A stretch of DNA of 34,731 nucleotides from Methanoregula sp. (GTDB lineage Archaea > Halobacteriota > Methanomicrobia > Methanomicrobiales > Methanospirillaceae). The stretch covers positions 1 through 34,731 of the forward strand of contig JAPKXY010000031.1 in assembly GCA_026394605.1 (NCBI GenBank), written 5' to 3'. Positions 23,626-31,971 of the stretch are shown piece by piece. The notes beneath the pieces are model-generated. The model saw only the letters and a program-made list of their open reading frames with translations. It made no database searches and was not told where the DNA came from. Position 1 is the stretch's first letter. Each line of letters opens with the position of its first letter. The position numbers and the translations under genes were made by a program.

Positions 23626-25230
23626 TCATTTTTTTGATCTGGTTCCTGTGATCACGATGAAGACAGCAAGCATCCCGCACACCATACCCGGGTCAGGACC
23701 CGGGACATAGGTGGTTCTCACCGGGACTGGTCCCGATTGTGCCATGACTGCCCATGTGCTCAGGTGGTTTGTTGTTACCGTGAGTGTACCGGCATTGAGG
23801 TCCACGGTTGTCGGCATGAGTGTCCATTTCCCATCACTCTCGTCCCACCGCGCAAGGACCAGCCTCGACGGGTCACCCGCTGCTGCATCGCGATCCGCCT
23901 GCGAGTACGTGATCGTGATGGTTGCATCCTTTGCCAGAAGACCAGCCAGCCCTTCTACCCGGAACAATGTACCGGCAAGCCTGAAGTTTGAAGGTGGCCC
24001 GGAGAGCTGGGTTCTTGAAACAGGCTGCACCGTTAAATCAACATTGCCGATAACAGAACCCTCAGGGATGGAAATGGAGATCTGTTTGTTGGATGATTCC
24101 AGTTGCCCCGTAGTTTTTGGTGTCAGGGTAATGGAATTTCTCTCCCATGTCTGTTCCGGAAATTGCATGGATTCTCCAATATTTACGCCAAAATCAGAGA
24201 CAGATCCCCCTGTGTTTGGTTGTGATTCGCCGGAAAAAGCAATATTTACGCCCTGGTCCTGTGACCCCGAGGGGGGCAATGATATTGATGATCCCTGTTC
24301 ATTCGCAGTCATAGTGCCTGGTTCCATTCCCCGAGAAGACGAACTTGCATTTGATAGTGTGGCCGGTGTTGTTTCTGCCTGAGACAGGAGGAGACCTGAC
24401 TCTCCAATCGTAACCGGTGATCTCTTCTCGTCAAGCACCGCCCCCCCCTCGAGCGTGACTGTTGAGACGATCGTATAGGAACCGGGCGTGAGGTTCTTTT
24501 TCAGTCCGGCACTGTATTGAACATTCGCCGTCGGGATAATGGCAAAAAGCGTGGGCGGAAGGGTGACATCGGTCACCGCCTTGCCTGACTGGTCCAGTAC
24601 CCTGACTGTATTAACGGTATTGTAATAATGGTGATTGCCGGTATTCTGCAGCATTGTCTGGATATAGACGGGACCACCCTGCTGAAACGTCACTGCTGAG
24701 ATTTCAGCGATGGTTCCTTTCTCCTGCTCCGGGTGGCCGGTTATGGTAATCATGACCGGTATTGCATACGCGATGGAATACGACTGGACGTTTGTGGATG
24801 CATCAGATCCTGTGTGAACATACAGCATCGCGTACCGCCCGCCCCCGCCGGCATCCTTTGGTATGGTGATTGTTGCCGTTATGTCCTCTGATGTACCCGG
24901 GGAGAGACGGACTGAAGCTTTATTAAGATGGATAAAGGGGCGGGCGGAGTATGGACTTATATCCTGCGCGGGGGACAGGGGGGTATATGCCATATCCAGT
25001 GACTGCCCGAACCCCATGACATCGACATAAACATCTATCGGGGAATCACCGGCATCGCTGCTTACTGTAACAGGGTACGTGATGACATCACCCGGTGCTG
25101 CGTCAGTGAGCAGTTTAATATTTGAGACACTGAGCGTGGCATTTGCCGGTGAAACGACCAGAAACGAGATGATAAAAAGGGTAAAAATTATAAGAATTCG
25201 ATTTCTCTGGCAGGAGATGCTAGTTCCCAT
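23626..25230 (-). CDS. Large secreted cell-surface protein with N-terminal DUF916-like domain and C-terminal anchor
   Basis: 534 residues. A signal peptide (about 1-32) is followed by a beta-sandwich region (33-150: TLSVSNIKLL...PGDVITYPVTVSSDAG...GGGGRYAMLYVHTG) resembling the DUF916/WxL-associated immunoglobulin-like domain. A second Ig-like region (about 165-275), a low-complexity Ser/Gln/Gly linker and a C-terminal ZU5-like domain (about 370-490: ISISIPEGSVIGNVDLTV) come next. It ends in a membrane anchor (VPGPDPGMVCGMLAVFIVI) whose PG...CGMLA pattern is shared with the next gene. It probably binds or decorates the S-layer. It is the first gene of the operon, with CAGGAGC before the ATG, and no enzyme activity is apparent. 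Confidence 0.72.
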   Translation of the reverse strand: MGTSISCQRNRILIIFTLFIISFLVVSPANATLSVSNIKLLTDAAPGDVITYPVTVSSDAGDSPIDVYVDVMGFGQSLDMAYTPLSPAQDISPYSARPFIHLNKASVRLSPGTSEDITATITIPKDAGGGGRYAMLYVHTGSDASTNVQSYSIAYAIPVMITITGHPEQEKGTIAEISAVTFQQGGPVYIQTMLQNTGNHHYYNTVNTVRVLDQSGKAVTDVTLPPTLFAIIPTANVQYSAGLKKNLTPGSYTIVSTVTLEGGAVLDEKRSPVTIGESGLLLSQAETTPATLSNASSSSRGMEPGTMTANEQGSSISLPPSGSQDQGVNIAFSGESQPNTGGSVSDFGVNIGESMQFPEQTWERNSITLTPKTTGQLESSNKQISISIPEGSVIGNVDLTVQPVSRTQLSGPPSNFRLAGTLFRVEGLAGLLAKDATITITYSQADRDAAAGDPSRLVLARWDESDGKWTLMPTTVDLNAGTLTVTTNHLSTWAVMAQSGPVPVRTTYVPGPDPGMVCGMLAVFIVITGTRSKK

Positions 25231-25776
25231 AATTTGCTCCTGATGGAATCACTATGCCGGGCATAATAATCAGAATTATTGAGAACGCAAGGCCAAACAT
25301 CACGAGTTTTCGCATATCTATCACTCATCGAGCAATAGGTGCCATTGTTTTTACTTAATATAACTCTTTCGACATATTCCTTAACCATAATATTCCCGAT
25401 TGTAATAAAAATATTGAAATTCCCGTTGCCGGCGAGGGAGTTAACCCATGAGATTGATAGTACGCTAATAAACGGAGGGAGATATCCTTAAGGATACTTC
25501 AAGAAAATACGTGAAGGTTCAGGGATGAGGATTGCACCAAATTCACACAAATGGTTAATGTTATTCGTTCACTGGTTTTTTTTTAATTTTTTTGGACTAT
25601 TCTTTTTACCACTCTTTTAAAATACCTGACCGGCACCAGCCAGTTATATATTTTTCTATTTTGTCCGATTACGAAAATGAAAGGATTTCATTCATTAATT
25701 TAATCCAATTGGCTCTAATGCTGTATATTAATAAGGAGAATGTTTTTAAACAACCATCATAATATATAAATATATT
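25231..25776. promoter_or_regulatory. 546-bp divergent intergenic region between the surface-protein operon and the archaellum operon
   Basis: No gene supported. AT-rich, with long T runs at 25566-25622. A minus-strand TATA-like TTATATTAAG lies at about 25356-25366 for the surface operon. For the archaellum operon, GTATATTAATAAG (25723-25735) or TTTTTAAA (25742-25749) are candidate TATA boxes; a third AT stretch directly abuts the ATG at 25777 and is too close to be its promoter. No Shine-Dalgarno sits near that ATG, so a leaderless or short-leader transcript is likely. Confidence 0.4.
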
Positions 25777-26661
25777 ATGGCGGGTAATCCGGCGCAGGCA
25801 GATCATACCATACCTGAGGTACCTGAAGATAGTACAGATCTCAGGATCCAGAACCTCGAGCGGGAAGTTGATCTTATCAAGACTTCCATCAAGCGGCTGC
25901 TCATGGATATCCGGGAACGGATGAATGAACTCGAAAACCCGTTTACCGTTGCCACCGGTCCCGTCGCAAGGGGAAATCCAACGGACGCCGATGAATTAAA
26001 AAAAGCCGATCTGGATGCAAAAGAAGCCGCCCTGAATGCCCGCGAGGCTCACCTGAACGCCTCGATCGAAAAAACCGCTGCTCCTGCACCAGTCCCTTCA
26101 CCCGTAGGTAATGGTCAGAACCTGCCGCCGTCAGCAGGGGAAGATCGCAGGGTTGTTGACGAACAGCTCCTGGCGCAGTATAAAGCCCGGGCGCCCGGCG
26201 TCAGGGGCCCCGCAGGCATATATGGCGAGAAATTCCGGCTCCAGAAAGTGTACAAACTCTTTAAATGGACCAGCCAGGCGGTCAAAAAATACGGGCATGA
26301 CCGTCTTGAGATCATTCTCCAGTCCTACAAAACGATGGGCTACATCAGCAAGGACTCCTCTGATGAGATCCGCGAGATCGCAAAACTCATGCCGGCGAGC
26401 CTCGGTGAGGAGCATGAGGTGGGTCCCGATGAATATGTCTCGGAACTCTACACGTTAAACCGGATCATCGCACCTGAAGACACGTCCCTTGACCGTGACA
26501 TGATCGAGGTCATGATGGAACAGAGGTCGCAACAGGTACAGGTGGGAATACCATCGCCCGGTAGGACCATTGAGTTCCCCACGGTACCGGCAAAAGAGAA
26601 GAAAATATCAAAAAACCAGGACATGGATGAGGACTGGATGAACCTGCCCGACAGGATATGA
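25777..26661 (+). CDS. Archaellum switch-complex protein of the ArlC/D/E (FlaC/D/E) family
   Basis: 294 residues. A predicted coiled coil (about 20-52) and an Ala/Glu-rich helix (70-98) precede a Pro-rich linker and a conserved helical domain at 152-205 (KVYKLFKWTSQAVKKYGHDRLEIILQSYK cut here; GYISKDSSDEI follows), which resembles the FlaD/FlaE C-terminal domain. In euryarchaea ArlC, D and E form the cytosolic ring under the motor and connect it to chemotaxis through CheF and CheY. Only one such gene is present, so it may cover all three roles. It is the first gene of the operon; the next gene starts 3 bp after its stop. Confidence 0.78.
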   Translation: MAGNPAQADHTIPEVPEDSTDLRIQNLEREVDLIKTSIKRLLMDIRERMNELENPFTVATGPVARGNPTDADELKKADLDAKEAALNAREAHLNASIEKTAAPAPVPSPVGNGQNLPPSAGEDRRVVDEQLLAQYKARAPGVRGPAGIYGEKFRLQKVYKLFKWTSQAVKKYGHDRLEIILQSYKTMGYISKDSSDEIREIAKLMPASLGEEHEVGPDEYVSELYTLNRIIAPEDTSLDRDMIEVMMEQRSQQVQVGIPSPGRTIEFPTVPAKEKKISKNQDMDEDWMNLPDRI

Positions 26662-26664
26662 TCA

Positions 26665-27174
26665 ATGTCTGCAGAAACCTTCGTTAACGCTCTTTTTCTG
26701 ATCACCGCCGTGGTCGCTGCCGGCATCCTGATCACTGCCGTCCTCCCGATTATCTGGAACATGGCGGGGACGTTTTCTACCGCATCGCATGAATCGGATA
26801 CGCGGATGCGGACGGATTTTAAGATCGTGACGACGTATGCTTCAAAAACTACACATTTAGCGAAAATTTGGATGAAAAATATAGGAACAAATAATATCGG
26901 TGAAGAGGATATAACAAGCACTGATGTTTTTTTTGGTCCCGTAGATAGTTTCAAACGTTTCTCCTTAACACCAACTCACGGCGGTGCAATTCCAACTGGA
27001 GATTGGGATTATACTCTAGTAGACAATAATGGATATTGGGATAAAGGCGAAACTTTGGAGATCACAATATATGATGAGGAGAATCTAATTCCTGCATCTA
27101 CTAATACAAATTGGTATTTCCAATTTGTTCTCTCTAACGGAGTATGGAGATCAACTGAGTTCTCAACGACATAA
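26665..27174 (+). CDS. arlG: Archaellum stator protein ArlG (FlaG)
   Basis: 169 residues. One N-terminal archaellin-like hydrophobic helix (7-33: ALFLITAVVAAGILITAVLPIIW) and a beta-sandwich pseudoperiplasmic domain (about 48-165, with IWMKNIG, DVFFGP and GDWDYTL). ArlG binds ArlF and anchors the motor to the S-layer. Order G before F matches archaeoglobal and halophilic clusters; the two proteins are alike, so the G/F assignment is by order and N-terminal pattern. The helix-coding part is GC-rich (37 of 60 at 26701-26760), whereas the outer domain is AT-rich (21 of 60 at 26881-26940). Confidence 0.78.
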   Translation: MSAETFVNALFLITAVVAAGILITAVLPIIWNMAGTFSTASHESDTRMRTDFKIVTTYASKTTHLAKIWMKNIGTNNIGEEDITSTDVFFGPVDSFKRFSLTPTHGGAIPTGDWDYTLVDNNGYWDKGETLEITIYDEENLIPASTNTNWYFQFVLSNGVWRSTEFSTT

Positions 27175-27188
27175 CTGGCTGAATTTCA

Positions 27189-27710
27189 ATGGCAGGCGCT
27201 GAAATCATTGGGGCTGCGATAGGCGTTTTATTGCTAGTTCTTGTTGGCTACATAATGGTTGGCAGTACCCTGACATCTGCTGAGATTGTCGCATCAGCCC
27301 AGAAAGATTTGACCATGCAGAATGAAGCACGATTGAGAACTGCTATTGAAATCTCTGATATAACAATCGAAAATCAAGCATCTCCCTCAATATTATTGAA
27401 TTTAAAATTCAATTTAAAAAATTCAGGAAATGAGATGATTGGAGATTTTAATCATATGGATGTATATGTAACTCCAAAAGGATTTTCCCCAATCTATCAT
27501 AAATTAACGACTGTGGTTCCTAGTGCTGGAGTTGCAGAGAGTACTTGGGGTTATATATCGATATCCCCAGATGTTATCCACCCCACTATGTTAGATCCCG
27601 ATGAAACTATGTTGGTAGAGATTGATGGTTTTAATTCCCTCCTCCTACCCTTACAGATTACCATGATAACACCAAATGGAGCACAAGCCACTAAAACTAA
27701 ACTAACATAA
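27189..27710 (+). CDS. arlF: Archaellum stator protein ArlF (FlaF)
   Basis: 173 residues. An N-terminal transmembrane helix (5-26: EIIGAAIGVLLLVLVGYIMVG) precedes a beta-sandwich domain (about 50-170, starting ISDITIEN) outside the membrane, where characterised ArlF binds the S-layer protein and provides stator resistance. Most of the gene is strikingly AT-rich (13 G/C of 60 bases at 27361-27420) compared with arlH downstream. Only a weak Shine-Dalgarno precedes the ATG, and 15 bp separate it from arlH. Confidence 0.78.
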   Translation: MAGAEIIGAAIGVLLLVLVGYIMVGSTLTSAEIVASAQKDLTMQNEARLRTAIEISDITIENQASPSILLNLKFNLKNSGNEMIGDFNHMDVYVTPKGFSPIYHKLTTVVPSAGVAESTWGYISISPDVIHPTMLDPDETMLVEIDGFNSLLLPLQITMITPNGAQATKTKLT

Positions 27711-27725
27711 AGTGAGAAACGTACC

Positions 27726-28460
27726 ATGCCCCCCACCACCCCAGACACAAAAGAATCAGAGGGCAAGCAGATCATCTCCACAGGAAACTACGAGCTGGAT
27801 AAAAGGATCGCTGACGGGCTGCCCTTAGTCTCCCTCACCCTCATCGAGGGCGAGAACGATACCGGCAAGAGTGTGCTCACCCAGCAGATCATGTGGGGGG
27901 CGATGAAACAGGGGCTCTCAGTCGACCTCTTTACCACGGAGAACACGACCAAGAGTTTTATCAAGCAGATGGAGTCGATGAGCCTCGACATCTCTGAATA
28001 TTTCGCATGGGGCTACCTCAAGGTCTTCCCCCTCCACATCGTCGGAGCTGAATGGACCAAAGAAGAGATGGAGGGCACTCTCCAGCGCCTGATCGCACGC
28101 ATCAGGGACAGCCCGGCGCAGGTGGCGATCATCGATTCGCTCACGCTCTTTACCGAATATGCCGGGACCGAAACAATTCTTTCATTCTTTACCAGCTGCA
28201 AATCGCTGGTGGACCGCGGAAAAACAATCCTCATCACGCTCCACACCTATGCATTTGAGGAGGACACGCTGGTCCGCATCAGGTCCATCTGCGACGCGCA
28301 TCTAAATATGAAGAAAGCCCTTGTTGGGGATAAGTATGTCATGGTGCTGGAAGTGATCAAGGTGAGGGGGGCAAGAAAAACGACCGGCAACCTTGTCAGC
28401 TTTGAAGTACACCCGGGATACGGCATGAAGGTTATTCCGATGAGCTTTGCGAGGGTATGA
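27726..28460 (+). CDS. arlH: Archaellum motor ATP-binding protein ArlH (FlaH)
   Basis: 244 residues of the RecA/KaiC-like fold. Walker A is GENDTGKS (42-49) and a Walker B-like strand VAIIDSLTLF lies near 132-141. ArlH binds ATP but hydrolyses little; it interacts with ArlI and with the ArlCDE ring, and links assembly to rotation in the cytosol. Length is typical. The stop TGA is immediately upstream of the arlI start, with GAGGGT in its last codons serving as the ribosome-binding site for arlI. Confidence 0.94.
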   Translation: MPPTTPDTKESEGKQIISTGNYELDKRIADGLPLVSLTLIEGENDTGKSVLTQQIMWGAMKQGLSVDLFTTENTTKSFIKQMESMSLDISEYFAWGYLKVFPLHIVGAEWTKEEMEGTLQRLIARIRDSPAQVAIIDSLTLFTEYAGTETILSFFTSCKSLVDRGKTILITLHTYAFEEDTLVRIRSICDAHLNMKKALVGDKYVMVLEVIKVRGARKTTGNLVSFEVHPGYGMKVIPMSFARV

Positions 28461-28461
28461 C

Positions 28462-30330
28462 ATGGGTAGTCTTACCGCCACAACCAACCTCCCGTTCAAA
28501 CCGGAGCTGATCGCTGATGCAACCGATATCTATGGCGATATCGAGTCAAGCGCCATCTACAAGATGCTGCCGGCGAACGCCAAGGAATACGTACGGTCAA
28601 GCCCCCACCTCCTCGAGTACCTCCACATCTTTCCTGTCAATACGTACGGCATCCCGCTCTTTTTATCAGAACTGAAAATCGACCTTCGCACCATGAAGAG
28701 CCCGAACCTGATCTATCCGGTCAGCGGGGACACCTTTGTCCACATCCTTCCGGATGCTGACGATGTCCGTAACTTCTACATTCCAATCGAACCGTCATTC
28801 CTCCATTCCGTGTTCGATATCATGCCCGCCATCGAATCAAAACTGATCGACCTGATCGACGGACTGGAACATGACCCAAGGACCGATCAGGAGCGGGCGG
28901 ATGTACTGAGAAAGATGCTTGCCACGGTCGCGGTCATCAACCCCAGAAATACCGATATCGCACTCCTCACCGGGAGTGAAAAGGATAAAAATGACTTAAA
29001 AAGCAGGATCAACACCTTCCTTAAAACCGATTTCACCGCGCAGAAGAAGACGAGGAAAAAAAAGTCATCGAAATTTCTTCCTGTTACCCCGGATGGTAAG
29101 CTCATTCTCACGCCGGAGGAATACCGCGCCATTGAGTACCTGCTTATCCGCGATAAGATCGATATGGGGGCACTCAAACCATTCCTTTCCGATCCTTATA
29201 TCGAAGATATCTCCTGTGATGGTGTCGGCCCGATCTTCATCGAGCACAAGATCTTCAAGGGGCTAAAATCCGTTATTGAGTTCAAGGTCTCCAGCGAGCT
29301 GGATGAGTTTGTCATAAAGATCGCAGAACGGATCAGGCGCCCCATCACGTACCGGAACCCGGTTGTCGATTCGACCCTGCCGGACGGGTCCCGTATCAAC
29401 ATCATCTATGGCACAGACATCAGCCGCCACGGCAGCAACTTTACGATCCGCAAGGTAAACGAGATCCCACTCTCCATCCTCAACATTGTCGAAAACGGTG
29501 GGATCGATTACATGGCGGCCGGGTACCTCTGGATCTGCGTTGAGTACGGGATGTCGGTATTTGTCTCCGGTGAGACTGCAAGCGGCAAAACAACGTTTTT
29601 GAATGCCATTACGACGTTCATCCCGCCGGAGAACAAGGTCGTCACGATCGAGGACACACCCGAACTGAACCTTCCCCACCGGAACTGGGTGCGGGAGGTC
29701 GCCTTGGCAAAAGGCAAGGGGGAGGGGACGGGAACCAGCGGGGAGGTCACCATGTATGACCTGCTCAAATCCGCCCTCCGTCAGCGCCCCAACCAGATCC
29801 TTGTGGGTGAGATCCGCGGGGTCGAGGGATCGGTCGCGTTCTCTGCGATGCAGACCGGGCACCCTGTCATGAGCACGTTCCACGCCTCATCAGTCGAGAA
29901 ACTGATCCAGCGTCTCTGCGGCGACCCGATCAATATCCCCAAGACCTATGTCGATAACCTAAACCTCATCATCCTGACGAGTGCGGTAAAGCGCCCTGAC
30001 GGCCAGACGGTGCGCCGGATGACCAGCTGCAACGAACTGGTCGGGTACAACGCAGAGACCGGCGGTTTCACGTTTGTCCAGATGTTTTCGTGGGACCCGG
30101 CGACCGACACATTTCTCTGGACAGGGCGGGGCAGTTCCTACCTGCTTGAAAACAAGATCGCGACCATGCTTGGGATCCCTGAGAACAGGAAAAACGAGAT
30201 TTATCTTGAAGTCGAGAGGAGAGCAAAGATCCTCGAGCGGCTTCATAAAGCCGGCTATGCCAAGTTCTGGGACCTCTTCCACATGATCACCAAGATCAAG
30301 AAGCAGGGGCTCCTGACAATCGGACCCTGA
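28462..30330 (+). CDS. arlI: Archaellum secretion/rotation ATPase ArlI (FlaI)
   Basis: 622 residues from ATG 28462, chosen over a TTG five codons upstream because GAGGGT sits 7 nt before it. A long N-terminal domain (to about 215) carries a basic KKTRKKKSSK linker. The type II/IV secretion ATPase core follows: the GSNFTIRK motif, Walker A GETASGKT (370-377), the Asp box VTIEDTPEL, Walker B ILVGEIRG and the His box MSTFHA. The hexamer drives filament assembly and rotation at the membrane with ArlJ. The sequence looks fully intact. The arlJ gene begins 5 bp after the stop. Confidence 0.96.
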   Translation: MGSLTATTNLPFKPELIADATDIYGDIESSAIYKMLPANAKEYVRSSPHLLEYLHIFPVNTYGIPLFLSELKIDLRTMKSPNLIYPVSGDTFVHILPDADDVRNFYIPIEPSFLHSVFDIMPAIESKLIDLIDGLEHDPRTDQERADVLRKMLATVAVINPRNTDIALLTGSEKDKNDLKSRINTFLKTDFTAQKKTRKKKSSKFLPVTPDGKLILTPEEYRAIEYLLIRDKIDMGALKPFLSDPYIEDISCDGVGPIFIEHKIFKGLKSVIEFKVSSELDEFVIKIAERIRRPITYRNPVVDSTLPDGSRINIIYGTDISRHGSNFTIRKVNEIPLSILNIVENGGIDYMAAGYLWICVEYGMSVFVSGETASGKTTFLNAITTFIPPENKVVTIEDTPELNLPHRNWVREVALAKGKGEGTGTSGEVTMYDLLKSALRQRPNQILVGEIRGVEGSVAFSAMQTGHPVMSTFHASSVEKLIQRLCGDPINIPKTYVDNLNLIILTSAVKRPDGQTVRRMTSCNELVGYNAETGGFTFVQMFSWDPATDTFLWTGRGSSYLLENKIATMLGIPENRKNEIYLEVERRAKILERLHKAGYAKFWDLFHMITKIKKQGLLTIGP

Positions 30331-30335
30331 TTTTC

Positions 30336-31958
30336 ATGTTTGAGAATATCAAGAGCCGTCTCCGTGCAATGCAGGGGGGCAGTTCGCTCCCGTTTGAATC
30401 CGTCATTGCTTCAATCAGGGAGCGGTTCGCCCAGGTGATCGAGGATAAGAAGATGGGGTCTGATCTCCTGTTCATGACGACATATATGGCATCGCTCGCC
30501 CTTGCAAATGTAACACGCCCCGAGATCTTTTCAAATGCTTCGGAACGTAAGGAATATATCTCATCGGGATACATCGCCAGGGTCAATACCTATGTCAAGA
30601 AGTGGAACTACAGCTATGCGGAGTCCTTAAGTTTTATCGCCGAACGAACGAAAAATGAGATGCTGCAGATGATGCTGCTCCGGTACTCAAACGCGATCAA
30701 CTCCAATGTCCCGGATGAGGAATTCTTAAACAATGAGATCTATACCATCCGGAGCGCGTACCGCAGCCAGTACGAACAGGGTTTCGAAATGCTGAAGAAA
30801 TGGGGTGATGCCTATATCGCAATGCTCCTTGCCGGAACAGTGATTGCCGTCACTATTATGATCTCGGTGGCAATCTACTCGCCAACGGGCATGGAAGGAA
30901 CCCTGAACATGTCCTATGCTATCGTTCTTGCGATCAGCGTTTGCGGAGTCACCCTCATGTACCAGTCCGTGCCGTATGACCAGAAAACCCACGGCCTTAA
31001 GGAGCGGTCATCGAAAGAACAGAACACCATCCATGCGATGGAGCGCATTATCGTTCCTGTTACCCTCCTGATCGCGCTCGTCCTCTGGGTGCTGGGAATT
31101 TCCACGGGATGGATCTTCATCCTTTTCGGCGTATTGATGGCACCCCTTGGCATCATCGGGTTTATCGATGACCACAACATCACCCTCCGGGACAACGATT
31201 TTGCCACATTCATCAAGAGTCTTGGTGCTGTGATGGGGGGAAAGGCGACAACCGCTGTCTATGCTCTCGGGTCGATCGACCACAAGGCATTCATGGCCTT
31301 AGAACCCCTCATCAACTCGGTATACTCCAAGATGAACCTCGGGCTCGACGGGCGGCAGATATGGGATCGGTTCACCGGGGAATCAGGCAGCGACCTGATC
31401 AATAAATACCTCAACATCTACCTCGATACCGTCCGACTCGGGGGTCCGCCGGAACCCATCGGTAAGCTTGTCGGGTCATCGATGCTCGAACAGGTGCTCC
31501 TGCGGGAGAAAAAGGACATGCTCTCGAAAAGTTTCATCCTCATGTTAGTCCCGATGCATGTCGTCATGGTAGGCATCTTTATTGCCCTGTACAGGATTAT
31601 GGTGACACTCACGAGTTCCGTCGCAACCATGATGAAGCACTTTCAGGGAGCAGCCACCGCATCCGGTTCTCAGACTGCCGGTGTATCCATGGGCAGTGCC
31701 ATTTCCGGTTCGCTCAACATGTTTACCAACTTTCCCGAGCCTGTGATGTACGCCTATGTCGTGATCACCCTCACCATCATCACCGCTGCAAATATCATTG
31801 TGGCAAAAATTGTAGGAGGGGGGGATCGGTATATGTATTATTTCTACATTGCACTATTCTGTATCGCGACAGGACTTGTATTGCTTGTTGTTCCAATGGT
31901 TGTCAACGTGTTTTTCAGCCCGGAAACGCTGACGAACATGGCAGGCTCCCGATCATGA
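30336..31958 (+). CDS. arlJ: Archaellum membrane platform protein ArlJ (FlaJ)
   Basis: 540 residues of the type II secretion F/TadC family. Two groups of membrane segments are seen: 165-205 and 235-275 in the middle, and 395-425, 470-495 and 505-530 in the C-terminal half. A large cytosolic N-terminal domain and a central loop are rich in Lys/Asp. It forms the membrane core on which ArlI acts. The start has no clear Shine-Dalgarno and depends on termination-reinitiation after arlI. The 3' end lies 13 bp before the next gene, which joins the operon. Confidence 0.94.
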   Translation: MFENIKSRLRAMQGGSSLPFESVIASIRERFAQVIEDKKMGSDLLFMTTYMASLALANVTRPEIFSNASERKEYISSGYIARVNTYVKKWNYSYAESLSFIAERTKNEMLQMMLLRYSNAINSNVPDEEFLNNEIYTIRSAYRSQYEQGFEMLKKWGDAYIAMLLAGTVIAVTIMISVAIYSPTGMEGTLNMSYAIVLAISVCGVTLMYQSVPYDQKTHGLKERSSKEQNTIHAMERIIVPVTLLIALVLWVLGISTGWIFILFGVLMAPLGIIGFIDDHNITLRDNDFATFIKSLGAVMGGKATTAVYALGSIDHKAFMALEPLINSVYSKMNLGLDGRQIWDRFTGESGSDLINKYLNIYLDTVRLGGPPEPIGKLVGSSMLEQVLLREKKDMLSKSFILMLVPMHVVMVGIFIALYRIMVTLTSSVATMMKHFQGAATASGSQTAGVSMGSAISGSLNMFTNFPEPVMYAYVVITLTIITAANIIVAKIVGGGDRYMYYFYIALFCIATGLVLLVVPMVVNVFFSPETLTNMAGSRS

Positions 31959-31971
31959 GCGCGAGGAAGCA

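Noticed and set aside
25740-25769. Possible leader peptide after AAGGAG upstream of the archaellum operon
   Set aside because: The nine-codon frame begins only 1 nt after the putative ribosome-binding site, too close for initiation.
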